Source of the DNA: Sulfoacidibacillus ferrooxidans
GTDB lineage: Bacteria > Bacillota > Bacilli > Alicyclobacillales > SLC66
DNA length: 64,000 nucleotides
Reading direction: 5' to 3'
Assembly: GCF_022606465.1 (NCBI RefSeq)
Contig: NZ_JALBUF010000008.1
Span: 1 to 64,000, forward strand
The position numbers and the translations under genes are program-made. Under the pieces are notes generated by a model that ran no database searches, was not told the DNA's origin, and worked only from the letters and a program-made list of their open reading frames with translations. The stretch's first letter is position 1. Each line of letters begins with the position of its first letter. Below, in pieces: positions 44,299 to 53,366 of the stretch.

Positions 44299-44943
44299 CT
44301 ACTTGAGTTGCATTTCTTTGCGCATCTTGGCTTGATCAATGCGCATACGAAAAAGTTGTGTTGCTTTCTCAATATCATCTGTTGCAAATATACCACTTAC
44401 AATGGCTAAAGCATCAACACCTAATTGAATGAGTTCATCTACAACTGATAGTGTAATTCCGCCAATCGCAACGATAGGAATGTCTACCGCTTGTCGGATG
44501 TTTTTAATTTCTTCAGATGGCACCACAGATTTTGCATCTTTTTTTGTTGAAGTCGGATATACAGGTCCTAGTCCAATGTAATGAGCACCCTGTATCTTTG
44601 CAAGGCGTGACTCTGTTACATCGTGTGTCGATATACCAATACGCATGTCTGAACCTACTAATTGTCTTGCATCGTCTATAGAAATATCATCTTGACCAAG
44701 ATGAATCATATCAGCCTGACATAAGAGAGCCACATCAATGCGATCATTAACGGCAAATAGAGCTCCTGTATCTTCGCATACTTTTTTAATTTCTTTACCG
44801 ATCCTGACAAGTTCTTTGCCGTCTAGCTGTTTTTCACGCAATTGAATGACATCCGCTCCGCCCCGCAGAGCTGCCTTCACTGAGTCTACTATGGACACAC
44901 CAGGAGCTAGAAGTTCCGATCCAGTAATAGCATACAGATTCAC
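44299..44943 (-). CDS. thiE: Thiamine phosphate synthase
   Basis: This TIM-barrel enzyme couples HMP-pyrophosphate and thiazole phosphate to thiamine phosphate. Conserved parts are VIQLREKQLDGKEL, FAVNDRIDVALLCQADMIHLGQDD, ISTHDV, YIGLGPVYPTSTKKDA and IVAIGGI. It has 214 residues from GTG, which has aaaggagg about 7 nt upstream. A TTG two codons earlier is too close to that site. No TPP riboswitch and no other thi gene occurs next to it. Confidence 0.93.
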   Translation of the reverse strand: MNLYAITGSELLAPGVSIVDSVKAALRGGADVIQLREKQLDGKELVRIGKEIKKVCEDTGALFAVNDRIDVALLCQADMIHLGQDDISIDDARQLVGSDMRIGISTHDVTESRLAKIQGAHYIGLGPVYPTSTKKDAKSVVPSEEIKNIRQAVDIPIVAIGGITLSVVDELIQLGVDALAIVSGIFATDDIEKATQLFRMRIDQAKMRKEMQLK

Positions 44944-44994
44944 ATACAATCCTCCTTTACCACTGTAGACAACTACAGATAAATTATGTTCAGT

Positions 44995-45159
44995 TTACCA
45001 CATACATTTGACTCCGTAACGTCCTGTTTTTGTTTTAAACACGTAAACATACCGTGGGGAGCGTTTGCTGAGGATAAATCCTTCTTCGCGCATTCTAGCA
45101 GCAAGGCATCCTGCTTGAAATTCGCTGTCATATAGTTTTCCACTATAGATCCATGCCAA
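44995..45159 (-). CDS. Short basic protein, unknown
   Basis: This is a 54-residue frame with protein-like composition: AWIYSGKLYDSEFQAGCLAA, then RMREEGFILSKRSPRYVYVF and KTKTGRYGVKCMW. It begins at TTG, with gggggtgagg just upstream. It has basic charge, several aromatic residues, two cysteines and probable beta strands at the end, and no membrane segment. It sits between the resE-like kinase and thiE. A competing overlapping frame on the same strand looks much less natural. I do not recognise a family. Confidence 0.5.
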   Translation of the reverse strand: MAWIYSGKLYDSEFQAGCLAARMREEGFILSKRSPRYVYVFKTKTGRYGVKCMW

Positions 45160-45203
45160 ATCCTCACCCCCTACGATTGTTTCAGAACGTCAGTAACTGC
45201 ATA

Positions 45204-46976
45204 TTAAGTGACTTGCTCACACGGACGACCAGTTGCAGGTAGAAAAATTGTAAACGTTGTTCCTTGATCCACAACGCTGCGAACTCCAATATCACCGTGA
45301 TGTGAACGTATCAAACTTCTTGCAATGGCTAAACCAAGACCGGTACCACCATGGCCACGTGTGCGTGCCTTATCAGCTTTATAAAAACGCTCAAAGACAA
45401 AGGGTAAATCCTCTATAGAAATACCTTCCCCTGTATCCACAATTCTTAACATGGCTTGCTGTTCTGTTCTAGTCAAACTAAGCGTTACCCCACCTTGACT
45501 CGTATGACGTACCGCATTGTCAACAAGGTTAGTTAGCACCTGCTCCAACCGATCAGAATCACCACAAATCATAATGGGTTCTTCATTGATTACAATTTCC
45601 AAATCCAACTTTCGTTCTGCAAATACACCTTGAAATTTACGTGCCACTCTACGTACAAGTAAAGCAAAATCAAGAGTTTCCATTTTCATAGAAAAATGTC
45701 CTGCTTCTACTTGCGCCAAATCCAATAATTCATTGACTAGACGCCTCATACGAAGCGACTCATCATGAATAATTTGCGTAAGCTCAATACGTGCCTGAGG
45801 ATCATCTCCAAAATCATCAAGTAACGCTTCCGTATATCCTTGTAATAAACTAAGCGGAGTTCGAAGTTCGTGTGACACATTTGCCACAAAGTCTTTTCTC
45901 AAGCGATCTAGTCTACGTTGCTCCGTAATATCACGAACAACAGCGAGCGTTCCTCGTAATTTTAGAGGAATATCAGGATCGTACAAGGGTGTCATTGTCA
46001 CCGTGATATCTCGACCATTCCACTGAACAGATCGTTCAATCGTCGATTTTGACTGAAGTGTATCTCTTTGTAATTGAACGAGTTCAGCAGGCCAATCAAT
46101 GGTCATATTTTCAAGTGAAGATAGAGCACTGACTGCTCGAAACCAACGTCTAGCTGCCGGATTTAAGATCGTAAATCGACCTGTTAAATCGGTAACTACT
46201 ACTGCATCTGTCATTGCTCCTAGAATACCTGCAATTTGCTCTTTCTCACGCGTGAGGTCACGTACAGTCTGCTCTAATTCTGAGGCTACGTGATTAAATG
46301 TTTGACCCAGTCTTCCCACCTCATCTTGCGTCATCACGCGAACACGAGTATCAAATCTCCCCTTTGCCATTTCTGCTGCAGCCTCATTCATTTCAATCAG
46401 TGGACGTGAGAGATTTTGGGAAACAACAAAAGCCAACCCTGTTGTCAAAAGTGTTCCCAAAACAACGGCGAAAATAATGAGACTTGGGATTGTATGTGAG
46501 GGATTTCCTGCAACATCTTCTGATTCTGTGATTAATAAAAAAGCGCTAATTTGATTGAATGGATTCACAATAGGCATAACAGCATATAACCCTGTTTGTT
46601 CATCAGGGGTTTTAATAAATGTTGGTACACCTTGTTCAATAATCGGTTGATCATGGGCTAAGAGCGATTGTTGACTGGGACTTAGTTGAGCAATATAGTG
46701 TTGTACTTCTATACTTTGCCCTGGTGGCGCAACAAGGTAGTAATGACTGTGTAATGCAGACATGACATGAGTAATTTGTGAATTCAAGAGTTGATCTGGT
46801 TCTTGTTGCAAGAGCTGACTCACAAGAATAGCCTGACTGGTTAAGTCACGTCTTTGCATCGAATCCACATACGAATTAAAAAACTGTTCTAGATACATCG
46901 CTAAAATAAATAGAACGATCACCACGACGGCGATGATCGTTACCCACAGCTTTAATACGACGCTTCGTCGAATCAC
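45204..46976 (-). CDS. resE: Sensor histidine kinase, ResE/PhoR type
   Basis: This 590-residue kinase has two membrane helices (about residues 8-28 and 165-188) around an extracytoplasmic domain, then a HAMP domain (SRPLIEMNEAAAEMAKGRF). A PAS domain (ILGAMTDAVVVTDLTGRFTILN) and the H box FVANVSHELRTPLSLLQGY follow. The ATP domain has LVDNAVRHT, DTGEGI and GGTGLGLAIARS. The position after spmA-spmB-rluB and the pairing with the upstream regulator match ResE of B. subtilis. PhoR and WalK are similar, so the symbol is by synteny. Confidence 0.82.
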   Translation of the reverse strand: MIRRSVVLKLWVTIIAVVVIVLFILAMYLEQFFNSYVDSMQRRDLTSQAILVSQLLQQEPDQLLNSQITHVMSALHSHYYLVAPPGQSIEVQHYIAQLSPSQQSLLAHDQPIIEQGVPTFIKTPDEQTGLYAVMPIVNPFNQISAFLLITESEDVAGNPSHTIPSLIIFAVVLGTLLTTGLAFVVSQNLSRPLIEMNEAAAEMAKGRFDTRVRVMTQDEVGRLGQTFNHVASELEQTVRDLTREKEQIAGILGAMTDAVVVTDLTGRFTILNPAARRWFRAVSALSSLENMTIDWPAELVQLQRDTLQSKSTIERSVQWNGRDITVTMTPLYDPDIPLKLRGTLAVVRDITEQRRLDRLRKDFVANVSHELRTPLSLLQGYTEALLDDFGDDPQARIELTQIIHDESLRMRRLVNELLDLAQVEAGHFSMKMETLDFALLVRRVARKFQGVFAERKLDLEIVINEEPIMICGDSDRLEQVLTNLVDNAVRHTSQGGVTLSLTRTEQQAMLRIVDTGEGISIEDLPFVFERFYKADKARTRGHGGTGLGLAIARSLIRSHHGDIGVRSVVDQGTTFTIFLPATGRPCEQVT

Positions 46977-47689
46977 AATTCGACCACCTCAAACTTATAT
47001 CCAACACCCCACACCGTATGAATATGTTGGGGTACCAAATCAGAAGCACGCCCCAATTTTTCTCGCAACCTTTTTACATGCGTATCAACCGTTCTCTGAT
47101 CTCCAAAAAATTGATAGTTCCACACATCGCGAAGTAATTCCTCACGACTAAATACTTTTTCTGGTCTTTGTGCTAAATATAACAAAAGCTCGAATTCTTT
47201 TGGTGTAAGAGAGACTTCCTTATCCTCGACGAGTACTTTACGTGCATCGACGTTGATCACAAGCCCAGGAAAGGAGAGAATGTGCGTCATTGTTGAAGCT
47301 GGTTGCGGTTCAACCTGTGGAGCCCCAATTCTTCGCAAAAGTGCTTTTACACGCATTACTAGTTCACGCGGGCTAAACGGTTTGACAACATAATCGTCTG
47401 CGCCCACTTCAAACCCATGAACGCGATTGCTTTCATCACCAGCTGCAGTTAGCATGATAATAGGAGTATCTTTGTATTGGCGCAATTCAGCACACACATC
47501 ACGACCGTCCATACCAGGGAGCATAAGGTCTAAAATAATCAAAGAATACTCCGATTCAAGTGCCATCGCTAACGCTTCAGTTCCATCTTCCGCCTCATCA
47601 ACCAAAAAGTTGTTGCGCTCTAAGTACATACGTACAAGACGCCGAATGCGTTCTTCATCGTCAACAACTAAAATTCGTTCTGGATTCAT
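46973..47689 (-). CDS. resD: OmpR-family response regulator, ResD type
   Basis: This 238-residue regulator has a receiver with aspartate 54 (IILDLMLPG) and the KPF lysine, and a winged-helix domain with LTPKEFELLLYLAQRPEKVF, QRTVDTHVKRLREKLG and VWGVGYKFE. It overlaps its kinase by 4 bp and follows rluB by 12 bp. In B. subtilis, ResDE controls aerobic and anaerobic respiration genes. The resABC cytochrome-c-maturation genes that normally intervene are missing here. Confidence 0.85.
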   Translation of the reverse strand: MNPERILVVDDEERIRRLVRMYLERNNFLVDEAEDGTEALAMALESEYSLIILDLMLPGMDGRDVCAELRQYKDTPIIMLTAAGDESNRVHGFEVGADDYVVKPFSPRELVMRVKALLRRIGAPQVEPQPASTMTHILSFPGLVINVDARKVLVEDKEVSLTPKEFELLLYLAQRPEKVFSREELLRDVWNYQFFGDQRTVDTHVKRLREKLGRASDLVPQHIHTVWGVGYKFEVVEL

Positions 47690-47701
47690 AGATTCATCTC
47701 C

Positions 47702-48481
47702 TTACCGTGATGTTCGATAGCTACCATCCATACCAACTTGTTGTTTTAATTGGTCAATTTCCCATGAACTTAACATCCGCCATTGGCCTGGCCGCAATCC
47801 ACGCAAATTAAGTGAAGAATAGTGGGTTCGCGTAAGCTTTATACATGGATGCTCTACTAATTCTAACATGTTTCTTACTTGACGATTTCTACCTTCATGA
47901 ATAGAAATAGTCAATTTTGTTGTTTGACCATCTGTTCCTAAGATTGATACTTTTGCAGGTGCCGTGAGTCGCCCTTCCATCCGAACTCCTTTTTCTAACT
48001 GTCGCTTTGCAGATTCTGATACTTCACCTTCTACAATGGCTTCATAGGTCTTCGTAACGCCAAAGCTCGGGTGCATAAGGCGATTTGCTAACTCACCATC
48101 GTTAGTTAGTACGAGTGCCCCACTGGTTAGATAGTCTAATCTCCCTATAGGAAATAGGCGTTCTTGTACGCCTTGTATGCAGTCTAACACAGTTTTACGG
48201 CCTTGTGGATCATAGGCAGTCGTCACTGTCCGTATAGGTTTATATAAAAGGATATAAACATGTTTTTTCCCTTGAAGGGAAAGTGCTGTTCCATCCACTT
48301 CAATCTTATCCGATCGTTTTACTTTGTAACCCAACTGATTGATTATTTTTCCATTTACCTTCACTCTTCGTTCTTCGATCATGATTTCAGCATTGCGTCT
48401 TGATGTCACACCTGCATTGGCAATAACCTTTTGGAGCCTCTCCCCCTCCGTGTCTGTTCCACGCGTTTCTTTCATACTCAT
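47702..48481 (-). CDS. rluB: 23S rRNA pseudouridine synthase B family
   Basis: This RsuA/RluB-family pseudouridine synthase (about 259 residues) has an N-terminal S4 RNA-binding domain, RLQKVIANAGVTSRRNAE. The catalytic motif GRLDYLTSGALVLTNDGEL holds the active aspartate, and HEGRNRQVRNMLE is the conserved C-terminal motif. The start is taken at 48481, with ggaaagtgag upstream. The order spmA-spmB-rluB-resD follows B. subtilis. Confidence 0.93.
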   Translation of the reverse strand: MSMKETRGTDTEGERLQKVIANAGVTSRRNAEIMIEERRVKVNGKIINQLGYKVKRSDKIEVDGTALSLQGKKHVYILLYKPIRTVTTAYDPQGRKTVLDCIQGVQERLFPIGRLDYLTSGALVLTNDGELANRLMHPSFGVTKTYEAIVEGEVSESAKRQLEKGVRMEGRLTAPAKVSILGTDGQTTKLTISIHEGRNRQVRNMLELVEHPCIKLTRTHYSSLNLRGLRPGQWRMLSSWEIDQLKQQVGMDGSYRTSR

Positions 48482-48487
48482 CACCGC

Positions 48488-49021
48488 TCACTTTCCAAAC
48501 ATCATACTCACAGCCCAGATCGATGCAAACACACTTACTAAGTCTGATAATAGACCAACTTTCACTGAATATCTAGGTTTTCTAATGCCTACACTGCCAT
48601 AATATACGGTTAGGACGTATAAAGTGGTATCTGTACTACCTTGCATCGTAGAAGCGACGCGACCAAGAAAGGAATCAGTACCTGCATGTTTAAACAAATC
48701 AGTAACTAAAGCGAGCGATCCTGATCCGGAAATTGGACGAAGCAATGCAAGCGGAACTAACTCCGCAGGAAAATGTATGATGTGCAGTAAAGGAGATAGG
48801 GCTTGAATAAATAATTGCAATGCACCAGAAGCGCGAAACACGCTTACAGCCACCATCATCGCAACGAGATGCGGAATTAAGCTCACAGATGTCGTGAAAC
48901 CTTCCTTTGCACCTTCAGTAAAGGATTCGTATAAGGGAACCTTGTGTACAATGCCTGCGATTAAAATGGCTGCGATTGTCATAGGCAGTGCAAACGCTGA
49001 AATTGTAGCAAATACACTCAT
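48488..49021 (-). CDS. spmB: Spore maturation protein B
   Basis: This is a 177-residue membrane protein with the nucleoside-recognition (Gate) domain. SLIPHLVAMMVAVSVFRASGAL and RPISGSGSLALVTDLFKHAGTDSF are typical. Together with SpmA it is needed for full spore core dehydration in B. subtilis. It overlaps spmA by 4 bp, so translation is coupled. Confidence 0.94.
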   Translation of the reverse strand: MSVFATISAFALPMTIAAILIAGIVHKVPLYESFTEGAKEGFTTSVSLIPHLVAMMVAVSVFRASGALQLFIQALSPLLHIIHFPAELVPLALLRPISGSGSLALVTDLFKHAGTDSFLGRVASTMQGSTDTTLYVLTVYYGSVGIRKPRYSVKVGLLSDLVSVFASIWAVSMMFGK

Positions 49022-49623
49022 GATCGGTTCCTCCTACGGCAACGGATCTGCTCTGTGCGGCGAAAAAAACGATCGAGTATAATGGCTGCACCTGTTGCAA
49101 TCAGCGTTGCAAGAATGGTACTACCAATAATTTCCCCTGGATTTTTAGAGTGAAACTCCATTCGCAGACCAATCATTGTAGCTGGAATGAGTGTTAAGCT
49201 AGCCGTGTTCATAGCGAGTAGCGTGCACATAGCATCGGATGCAACATCAGATGTCCCATTCAATGTTTGAAGCTCTTGCATCGCCTTTAACCCAAGAGGC
49301 GTAGCAGCATTCCCTAAACCCAAAATATTTGCACTCATATTAGCAATGAGAGCGCCCATTGCAGGGTGGTCACTTGGTACAGATGGGTACAACCACGTAG
49401 CAAACGGACGAAGGCGTTTGGACAGAATTTGAATAAGTCCTGATTCCTCAGCAATCTTCATCATACCCAACCAAAATGCGATCACACTAATAAGTCCTAA
49501 TGAAATGAATACACCATCTTTTGCTCCCGTTAGTACTCCTTCAGTAACCATGTGAATACGTCCAGTCAAAGCAGCTACAATAATGCCGCTCATAAATAGA
49601 CTGAACCAGATAAAATTCATCAA
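49018..49623 (-). CDS. spmA: Spore maturation protein A
   Basis: This 201-residue membrane protein is paralogous to SpmB. The conserved segments GAKDGVFISLGLISVIAFWLG, MGALIANMSANILGLGNAATPLGLKAM and TLIPATMIGLR are visible. It acts in the membrane during spore maturation. It lies downstream of the D-Ala-D-Ala carboxypeptidase gene, as in Bacillus. Confidence 0.94.
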   Translation of the reverse strand: MMNFIWFSLFMSGIIVAALTGRIHMVTEGVLTGAKDGVFISLGLISVIAFWLGMMKIAEESGLIQILSKRLRPFATWLYPSVPSDHPAMGALIANMSANILGLGNAATPLGLKAMQELQTLNGTSDVASDAMCTLLAMNTASLTLIPATMIGLRMEFHSKNPGEIIGSTILATLIATGAAIILDRFFRRTEQIRCRRRNRS

Positions 49624-49680
49624 GGTATTCTCCTCCCCCGAGCGAACCCCTGTGAATTGACGTATGAATTACGTCAATTG

Positions 49681-50889
49681 TTATAGAAATAAATCCCGAA
49701 TGTGACCCCATAATCCTTTAGGTTTAACTGCCCCAGTTGTCACAAGATGCGCTTCACCAAGTTTCATCCCTTTAAAGAAATACTGTACAGTTCCTGCAAC
49801 TTGTCCCTCTTTCACTGGTGCTGCAAGTCGTTTTATTTGTATAACTCGTGATTCAATTTGTTCTTCTTCTCCTTTACGCATGACAAAATTCACTTGACCT
49901 ACTGCTTTTAACGGTATAGTAGAGACAGTACCATATTGGACGTTTGCGTTCGCATGAACAGGTGCCAGTTGAACGACATTACGAGTTTCAAATGCCGTCA
50001 ATCCATAAGTGAGTAATTGTTTCGAATCAACCCAATCATTCCCATCTCTCAAAACAATTAATGCAACTTGCCTATTCCCGCTTGATGCAGAAGAAGCCAA
50101 ACACCGTCCAGAGAGTTTTGTAAATCCTGTTTTTACACCATCTGCATTAGGCATCATCCACAACATTTTATTTTTATTTTTTAGCTTCCGTTCCCATTTT
50201 TGACCTTGCCATGGGATGGTGTAAAATTTCGTGCTTACTATCTGCTTAAATAATGGATTGCGTAATGCTGTCGCTGTAATGATCGCCATATCATGAGCAG
50301 ATGAATAATGGTCTTTATGATCTAACCCATGTGGGTTCATAAAATGGCTTTCATGTAAGCCTAATTTTTGTACTTGATCATTCATCATCTTTGCAAATTT
50401 TTCAGAAGATCCCCCACCTAAAAATTCAGCAATTGCCATGGCCGAATCATTCCCACTTCGCAACATCATGGCATAAGTAAGATTGCGTAAAGATTGTTTC
50501 TCTCCCTGCGCCAAGTAAATAGATGATCCTTCTTGACGTACTGCATTGGGTGAAGCGGTCACAGTTTGATCTAGCTTTCCAGAGCGCACAGAAATCCAAG
50601 CAGTAATGATTTTTGTTAAACTAGCAATTCGCATACGTTTGTGTGCATTTTTCTCATAGAGAATACGACCAGTATTGACATCAATCAGACATGCCGATTC
50701 TGCAGAATTACCAGTTTCTTGAACATTCATGGTTTGCGCTTGTGGTATCGGTGTACGGGAACGCACTTTAGCAGATACGTCTGAGCTAGCTGTAAAACTA
50801 AGTAACAGCAAAGTAAGCATAGCGATGTGAACACGATGCCACATGACTTTTTTGTTTGCCTTTTGTACGATATGCGGTGACTTGTCCAT
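49681..50889 (-). CDS. Serine-type D-Ala-D-Ala carboxypeptidase (DacB/DacF-like)
   Basis: This is a low-molecular-weight penicillin-binding protein that trims the terminal D-Ala of peptidoglycan. It has a signal peptide (hydrophobic AMLTLLLLSFTASSDVSA), the active-site motif SLTK, the SGN motif (RSGNDSAMA) and the KTG motif (VKTGFTKLSG). A C-terminal PBP5-type beta domain follows. The ATG at 50889 has aagggag 9 nt upstream and gives 402 residues. Its place before spmA-spmB suggests the spore-cortex enzyme DacB, but DacF cannot be excluded. Confidence 0.9.
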   Translation of the reverse strand: MDKSPHIVQKANKKVMWHRVHIAMLTLLLLSFTASSDVSAKVRSRTPIPQAQTMNVQETGNSAESACLIDVNTGRILYEKNAHKRMRIASLTKIITAWISVRSGKLDQTVTASPNAVRQEGSSIYLAQGEKQSLRNLTYAMMLRSGNDSAMAIAEFLGGGSSEKFAKMMNDQVQKLGLHESHFMNPHGLDHKDHYSSAHDMAIITATALRNPLFKQIVSTKFYTIPWQGQKWERKLKNKNKMLWMMPNADGVKTGFTKLSGRCLASSASSGNRQVALIVLRDGNDWVDSKQLLTYGLTAFETRNVVQLAPVHANANVQYGTVSTIPLKAVGQVNFVMRKGEEEQIESRVIQIKRLAAPVKEGQVAGTVQYFFKGMKLGEAHLVTTGAVKPKGLWGHIRDLFL

Positions 50890-50925
50890 ATAGAAGCACT
50901 CCCTTGCAATTCTCCAATAGAAGAC

Positions 50926-50951
50926 AAAACAAGCGCTTTGGTAGCGCTTGC
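50926..50951 (-). terminator. Terminator of gerW
   Basis: On the minus strand caagcgct-accaa-agcgcttg forms a perfect 8-bp stem followed by ttttg. It lies just after the gerW stop codon and upstream of the carboxypeptidase start. Confidence 0.8.
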
Positions 50952-50968
50952 CCTGTATATTGTATTCC

Positions 50969-51406
50969 TCACATTGGCGGTGTTGGCGTACTATTATGCT
51001 CTGCTCGCTTATTCTTCGTAAAGGCCTCAAGACGATCAACTAATGTTGGTGCAAGATCAATTAAGCGATCGTACAATTGATTCCCAGGTTCAGCCGACAA
51101 AAGTTTAACACCATGTTGTCCAACGATTAAAAAACCCATGGGTGCAATCGATACTCCACCTCCAGCTCCACCACCAAATGGGAGCGCTTGAGCATCAGGT
51201 CCATGATTAACTGCGGCTGCTTTATCGCGGCCTAAGCGAAATTCAGTACCCCCTGCCGCAAAACCAAATCCTACTCTTGAGATCGGAAGGATCACATTAC
51301 CATCTGGCGTTTCTACTGGATCTCCAATAATTGTATTTACGTCAATCATTTCCTTCAGATTTTCCATTGCTGTCTGCATTAGGGATTGAATCGGATGTTC
51401 TTGCAT
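50969..51406 (-). CDS. gerW: Spore protein GerW (YtfJ)
   Basis: This 145-residue YtfJ-family sporulation protein begins EHPIQSLMQTAMENLKEMID. VNTIIGDPVETPDGNVILPISRVGFGF and the glycine-rich LPFGGGAGGGVSIAP segment are diagnostic. In B. subtilis it is needed for germination in response to L-alanine. It overlaps the DUF2953 gene by 65 bp, and together they match the B. subtilis ytfI-ytfJ pair. Confidence 0.93.
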   Translation of the reverse strand: MQEHPIQSLMQTAMENLKEMIDVNTIIGDPVETPDGNVILPISRVGFGFAAGGTEFRLGRDKAAAVNHGPDAQALPFGGGAGGGVSIAPMGFLIVGQHGVKLLSAEPGNQLYDRLIDLAPTLVDRLEAFTKNKRAEHNSTPTPPM

Positions 51407-52043
51407 GTGCACCCCCCATTTTCAACAACCATAGTAATTTTGCCCCAGCGACCATAGTCTTTCCTATAGACACAGTTCCTATCCAGGTAGTGCTTGTCTT
51501 AAGTGTTGGCGAATAATAATCAGGGATCACATAAAGATACGGGGGATTTCGAAAGGAGAGAAACTGCGTAGCTATACCTACTACTGAGGTTTGAAAAAAC
51601 CAAACTAAGCCACAAAGAATGCCTGTTACAGCTGCGTCACTTGCCCCAATGGTCGTCGTCCAAGAACACTCTACAATTGAAATTTTTTGTGTGAGTTTAA
51701 TTAATACCGGAAAAAAAATATCTATTTGCGTAAATACAACGTACAATTGCTGTAGTTGCTTTTTTCGACGAGCTACTTTTTTTATATTGCTTTGAATACG
51801 ATCAACCGTTTGCTCTTGCTTTGATGTCATCATAGCTACCAGCGAATCCACAGTGAGTGCCGGAACAGACCACTGCTTATGAATGCGAATAAAATAAAGG
51901 TAACGAAAGGATACCCTTACCTGCTCAGCTGTAGGTCCATGCTCAAAATGCACATGAAAGCGGATCGGAGCAAAGAGTAAAATACATAAAAATGCTACAA
52001 TACATATAAGCCACCAAAACACGCCCGATCCTCCCCGACACAT
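51342..52043 (-). CDS. DUF2953 membrane protein (YtfI-like)
   Basis: This 233-residue protein has an N-terminal membrane helix (residues about 8-27) followed by the RFHVHFEHGPTAEQVRVSFRY segment typical of DUF2953. A second hydrophobic stretch lies near residues 135-160. Its function is unknown in the family. It directly precedes and overlaps gerW, so the two proteins are probably co-expressed in sporulation. Confidence 0.85.
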   Translation of the reverse strand: MCRGGSGVFWWLICIVAFLCILLFAPIRFHVHFEHGPTAEQVRVSFRYLYFIRIHKQWSVPALTVDSLVAMMTSKQEQTVDRIQSNIKKVARRKKQLQQLYVVFTQIDIFFPVLIKLTQKISIVECSWTTTIGASDAAVTGILCGLVWFFQTSVVGIATQFLSFRNPPYLYVIPDYYSPTLKTSTTWIGTVSIGKTMVAGAKLLWLLKMGGAHARTSDSIPNADSNGKSEGND

Positions 52044-52077
52044 TCATCGAGGATACTATTTCCTATTTTTATACACA

Positions 52078-52617
52078 TTATTCATCGCTACGGACAAGCT
52101 TTTGAAATTCACCAATCGGAGGTAAGTCATTCGAATTTTGTAACCCAAAATAATCAAGAAATTCAGAAGTGGTTTCAAATAAAAAAGGACGTCCTGGTCC
52201 CTCAGCGCGTCCTGCCTCTTTGATCAAGCCGCGTGCAACAAGTGTTGCTATTGCTTTCTCCGCTTTGACACCACGAATCTCTTCAATATCACTACGGGTA
52301 ATAGGTTGCCTATAAGCAATAATAGCCAACGTTTCTAAAGCCGCTTGCGATAATGGGGCAGGTGCTGGCACTAACGCTAACTTACGCAAATAAGGTGTTA
52401 ACGTCGCAAGTGTATTTAACTGCCATACGCTTGCTATTCGCATAATTAGAAACGAGCGCCCTTCGCGTTGCTGTTTTTCTTCTAGTTTCATACATAAATC
52501 ATAAACATCCTGCTCATCCATCTCTAAAACGGTTGCGATTTGTTTGTCGCTAAGTCCTTCTGACCCTGCCACAAATAAAAGTCCTTCAAGCACTGACAAC
52601 GGGTCCAGAGTAATCAT
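52078..52617 (-). CDS. scpB: Segregation and condensation protein B
   Basis: This is the winged-helix kleisin-associated subunit of the SMC-ScpAB condensin complex. It has 179 residues from the ATG that shares one base with the scpA stop (TAATG). The segments LEGLLFVAGSEGLS, LSQAALETLAIIAYRQPITRSDIEEIRGV and GRPFLFETTSEFLDYFGL are characteristic. It is coupled to scpA. Confidence 0.96.
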   Translation of the reverse strand: MITLDPLSVLEGLLFVAGSEGLSDKQIATVLEMDEQDVYDLCMKLEEKQQREGRSFLIMRIASVWQLNTLATLTPYLRKLALVPAPAPLSQAALETLAIIAYRQPITRSDIEEIRGVKAEKAIATLVARGLIKEAGRAEGPGRPFLFETTSEFLDYFGLQNSNDLPPIGEFQKLVRSDE

Positions 52618-53366
52618 TATTGAATCTTCCTCAGCTCTATCCATATATCCCCAAATTGTTCCTCCTGCCAACACATAATCTTATTTAATCGTATCAGTTC
52701 TAAAACAGCTAAAAAAACAGTTACAATTTCTTTGCGATGATGTGACTGTATGAGAGACGAAAAGTTAGTTTTTTCTTGACGTAGCACTTTTAAGATGGCG
52801 TTCATCCGCTCCGGTATGGTTTCTCGATCGCGAATAACACTAACATCTAAGGTTGATTGTGTTCGTGAAAGAGCACGCATCACTGCTTCTTGTAAATGAA
52901 TTAATTCTAATCCCGCAAGAAAGTCAGGTACAGTTGGTAATTCTCGATATGGTGTAAGGGGTGTGGGCAAACGTCCGATGCACTGTGCACGATAAACTTG
53001 TTTGAGCGATAATGTCTGCGCAACCATCTTAAATGCTTTGTATTCGATTAGACGTTCTTTTAGATCTAGTTCTGAATCAATACCCACTTCTCCATCTTCA
53101 TCCATATGTGCATCTTTATCTCCACGTTTAGGTAGAAGTGAGCGTGATTTTAAAGCAATTAACGTAGCTGCCATCACTAAAAACTCACTTGCAATTTCTA
53201 ATTTGAACTCCATCGACTGCTTTAAATAGGCCATATACTGATCGGTCACGCGAGCAATCGGGACTTCGTGAATATTCATTTTGTCGCTTTCTATAAGATG
53301 AAGCAATAAATCGAGTGGTCCCTCAAATGATTGTAGTGAAATTAGGTAATTTTGATCAGTCTTCAT
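52617..53366 (-). CDS. scpA: Segregation and condensation protein A
   Basis: This is the kleisin subunit of the SMC complex (249 residues). SFEGPLDLLLHLIESDKMNI is the N-terminal signature, and EFLVMAATLIALKSRSLLPK precedes an acidic linker. The C-terminal winged helix contains FLAVLELIRLNKI. It overlaps the M50 protease gene by 4 bp upstream and scpB by 1 bp downstream. Confidence 0.96.
   Translation of the reverse strand: MKTDQNYLISLQSFEGPLDLLLHLIESDKMNIHEVPIARVTDQYMAYLKQSMEFKLEIASEFLVMAATLIALKSRSLLPKRGDKDAHMDEDGEVGIDSELDLKERLIEYKAFKMVAQTLSLKQVYRAQCIGRLPTPLTPYRELPTVPDFLAGLELIHLQEAVMRALSRTQSTLDVSVIRDRETIPERMNAILKVLRQEKTNFSSLIQSHHRKEIVTVFLAVLELIRLNKIMCWQEEQFGDIWIELRKIQ

Noticed and set aside
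44943-45000. TPP riboswitch in front of thiE
   Set aside because: There is no thi-box-like sequence in the short upstream region, and the gene lies inside a minus-strand series.
44973-45167. 64-residue minus-strand frame overlapping the 54-residue ORF
   Set aside because: It has no ribosome site and an unnatural composition compared with the overlapping frame.
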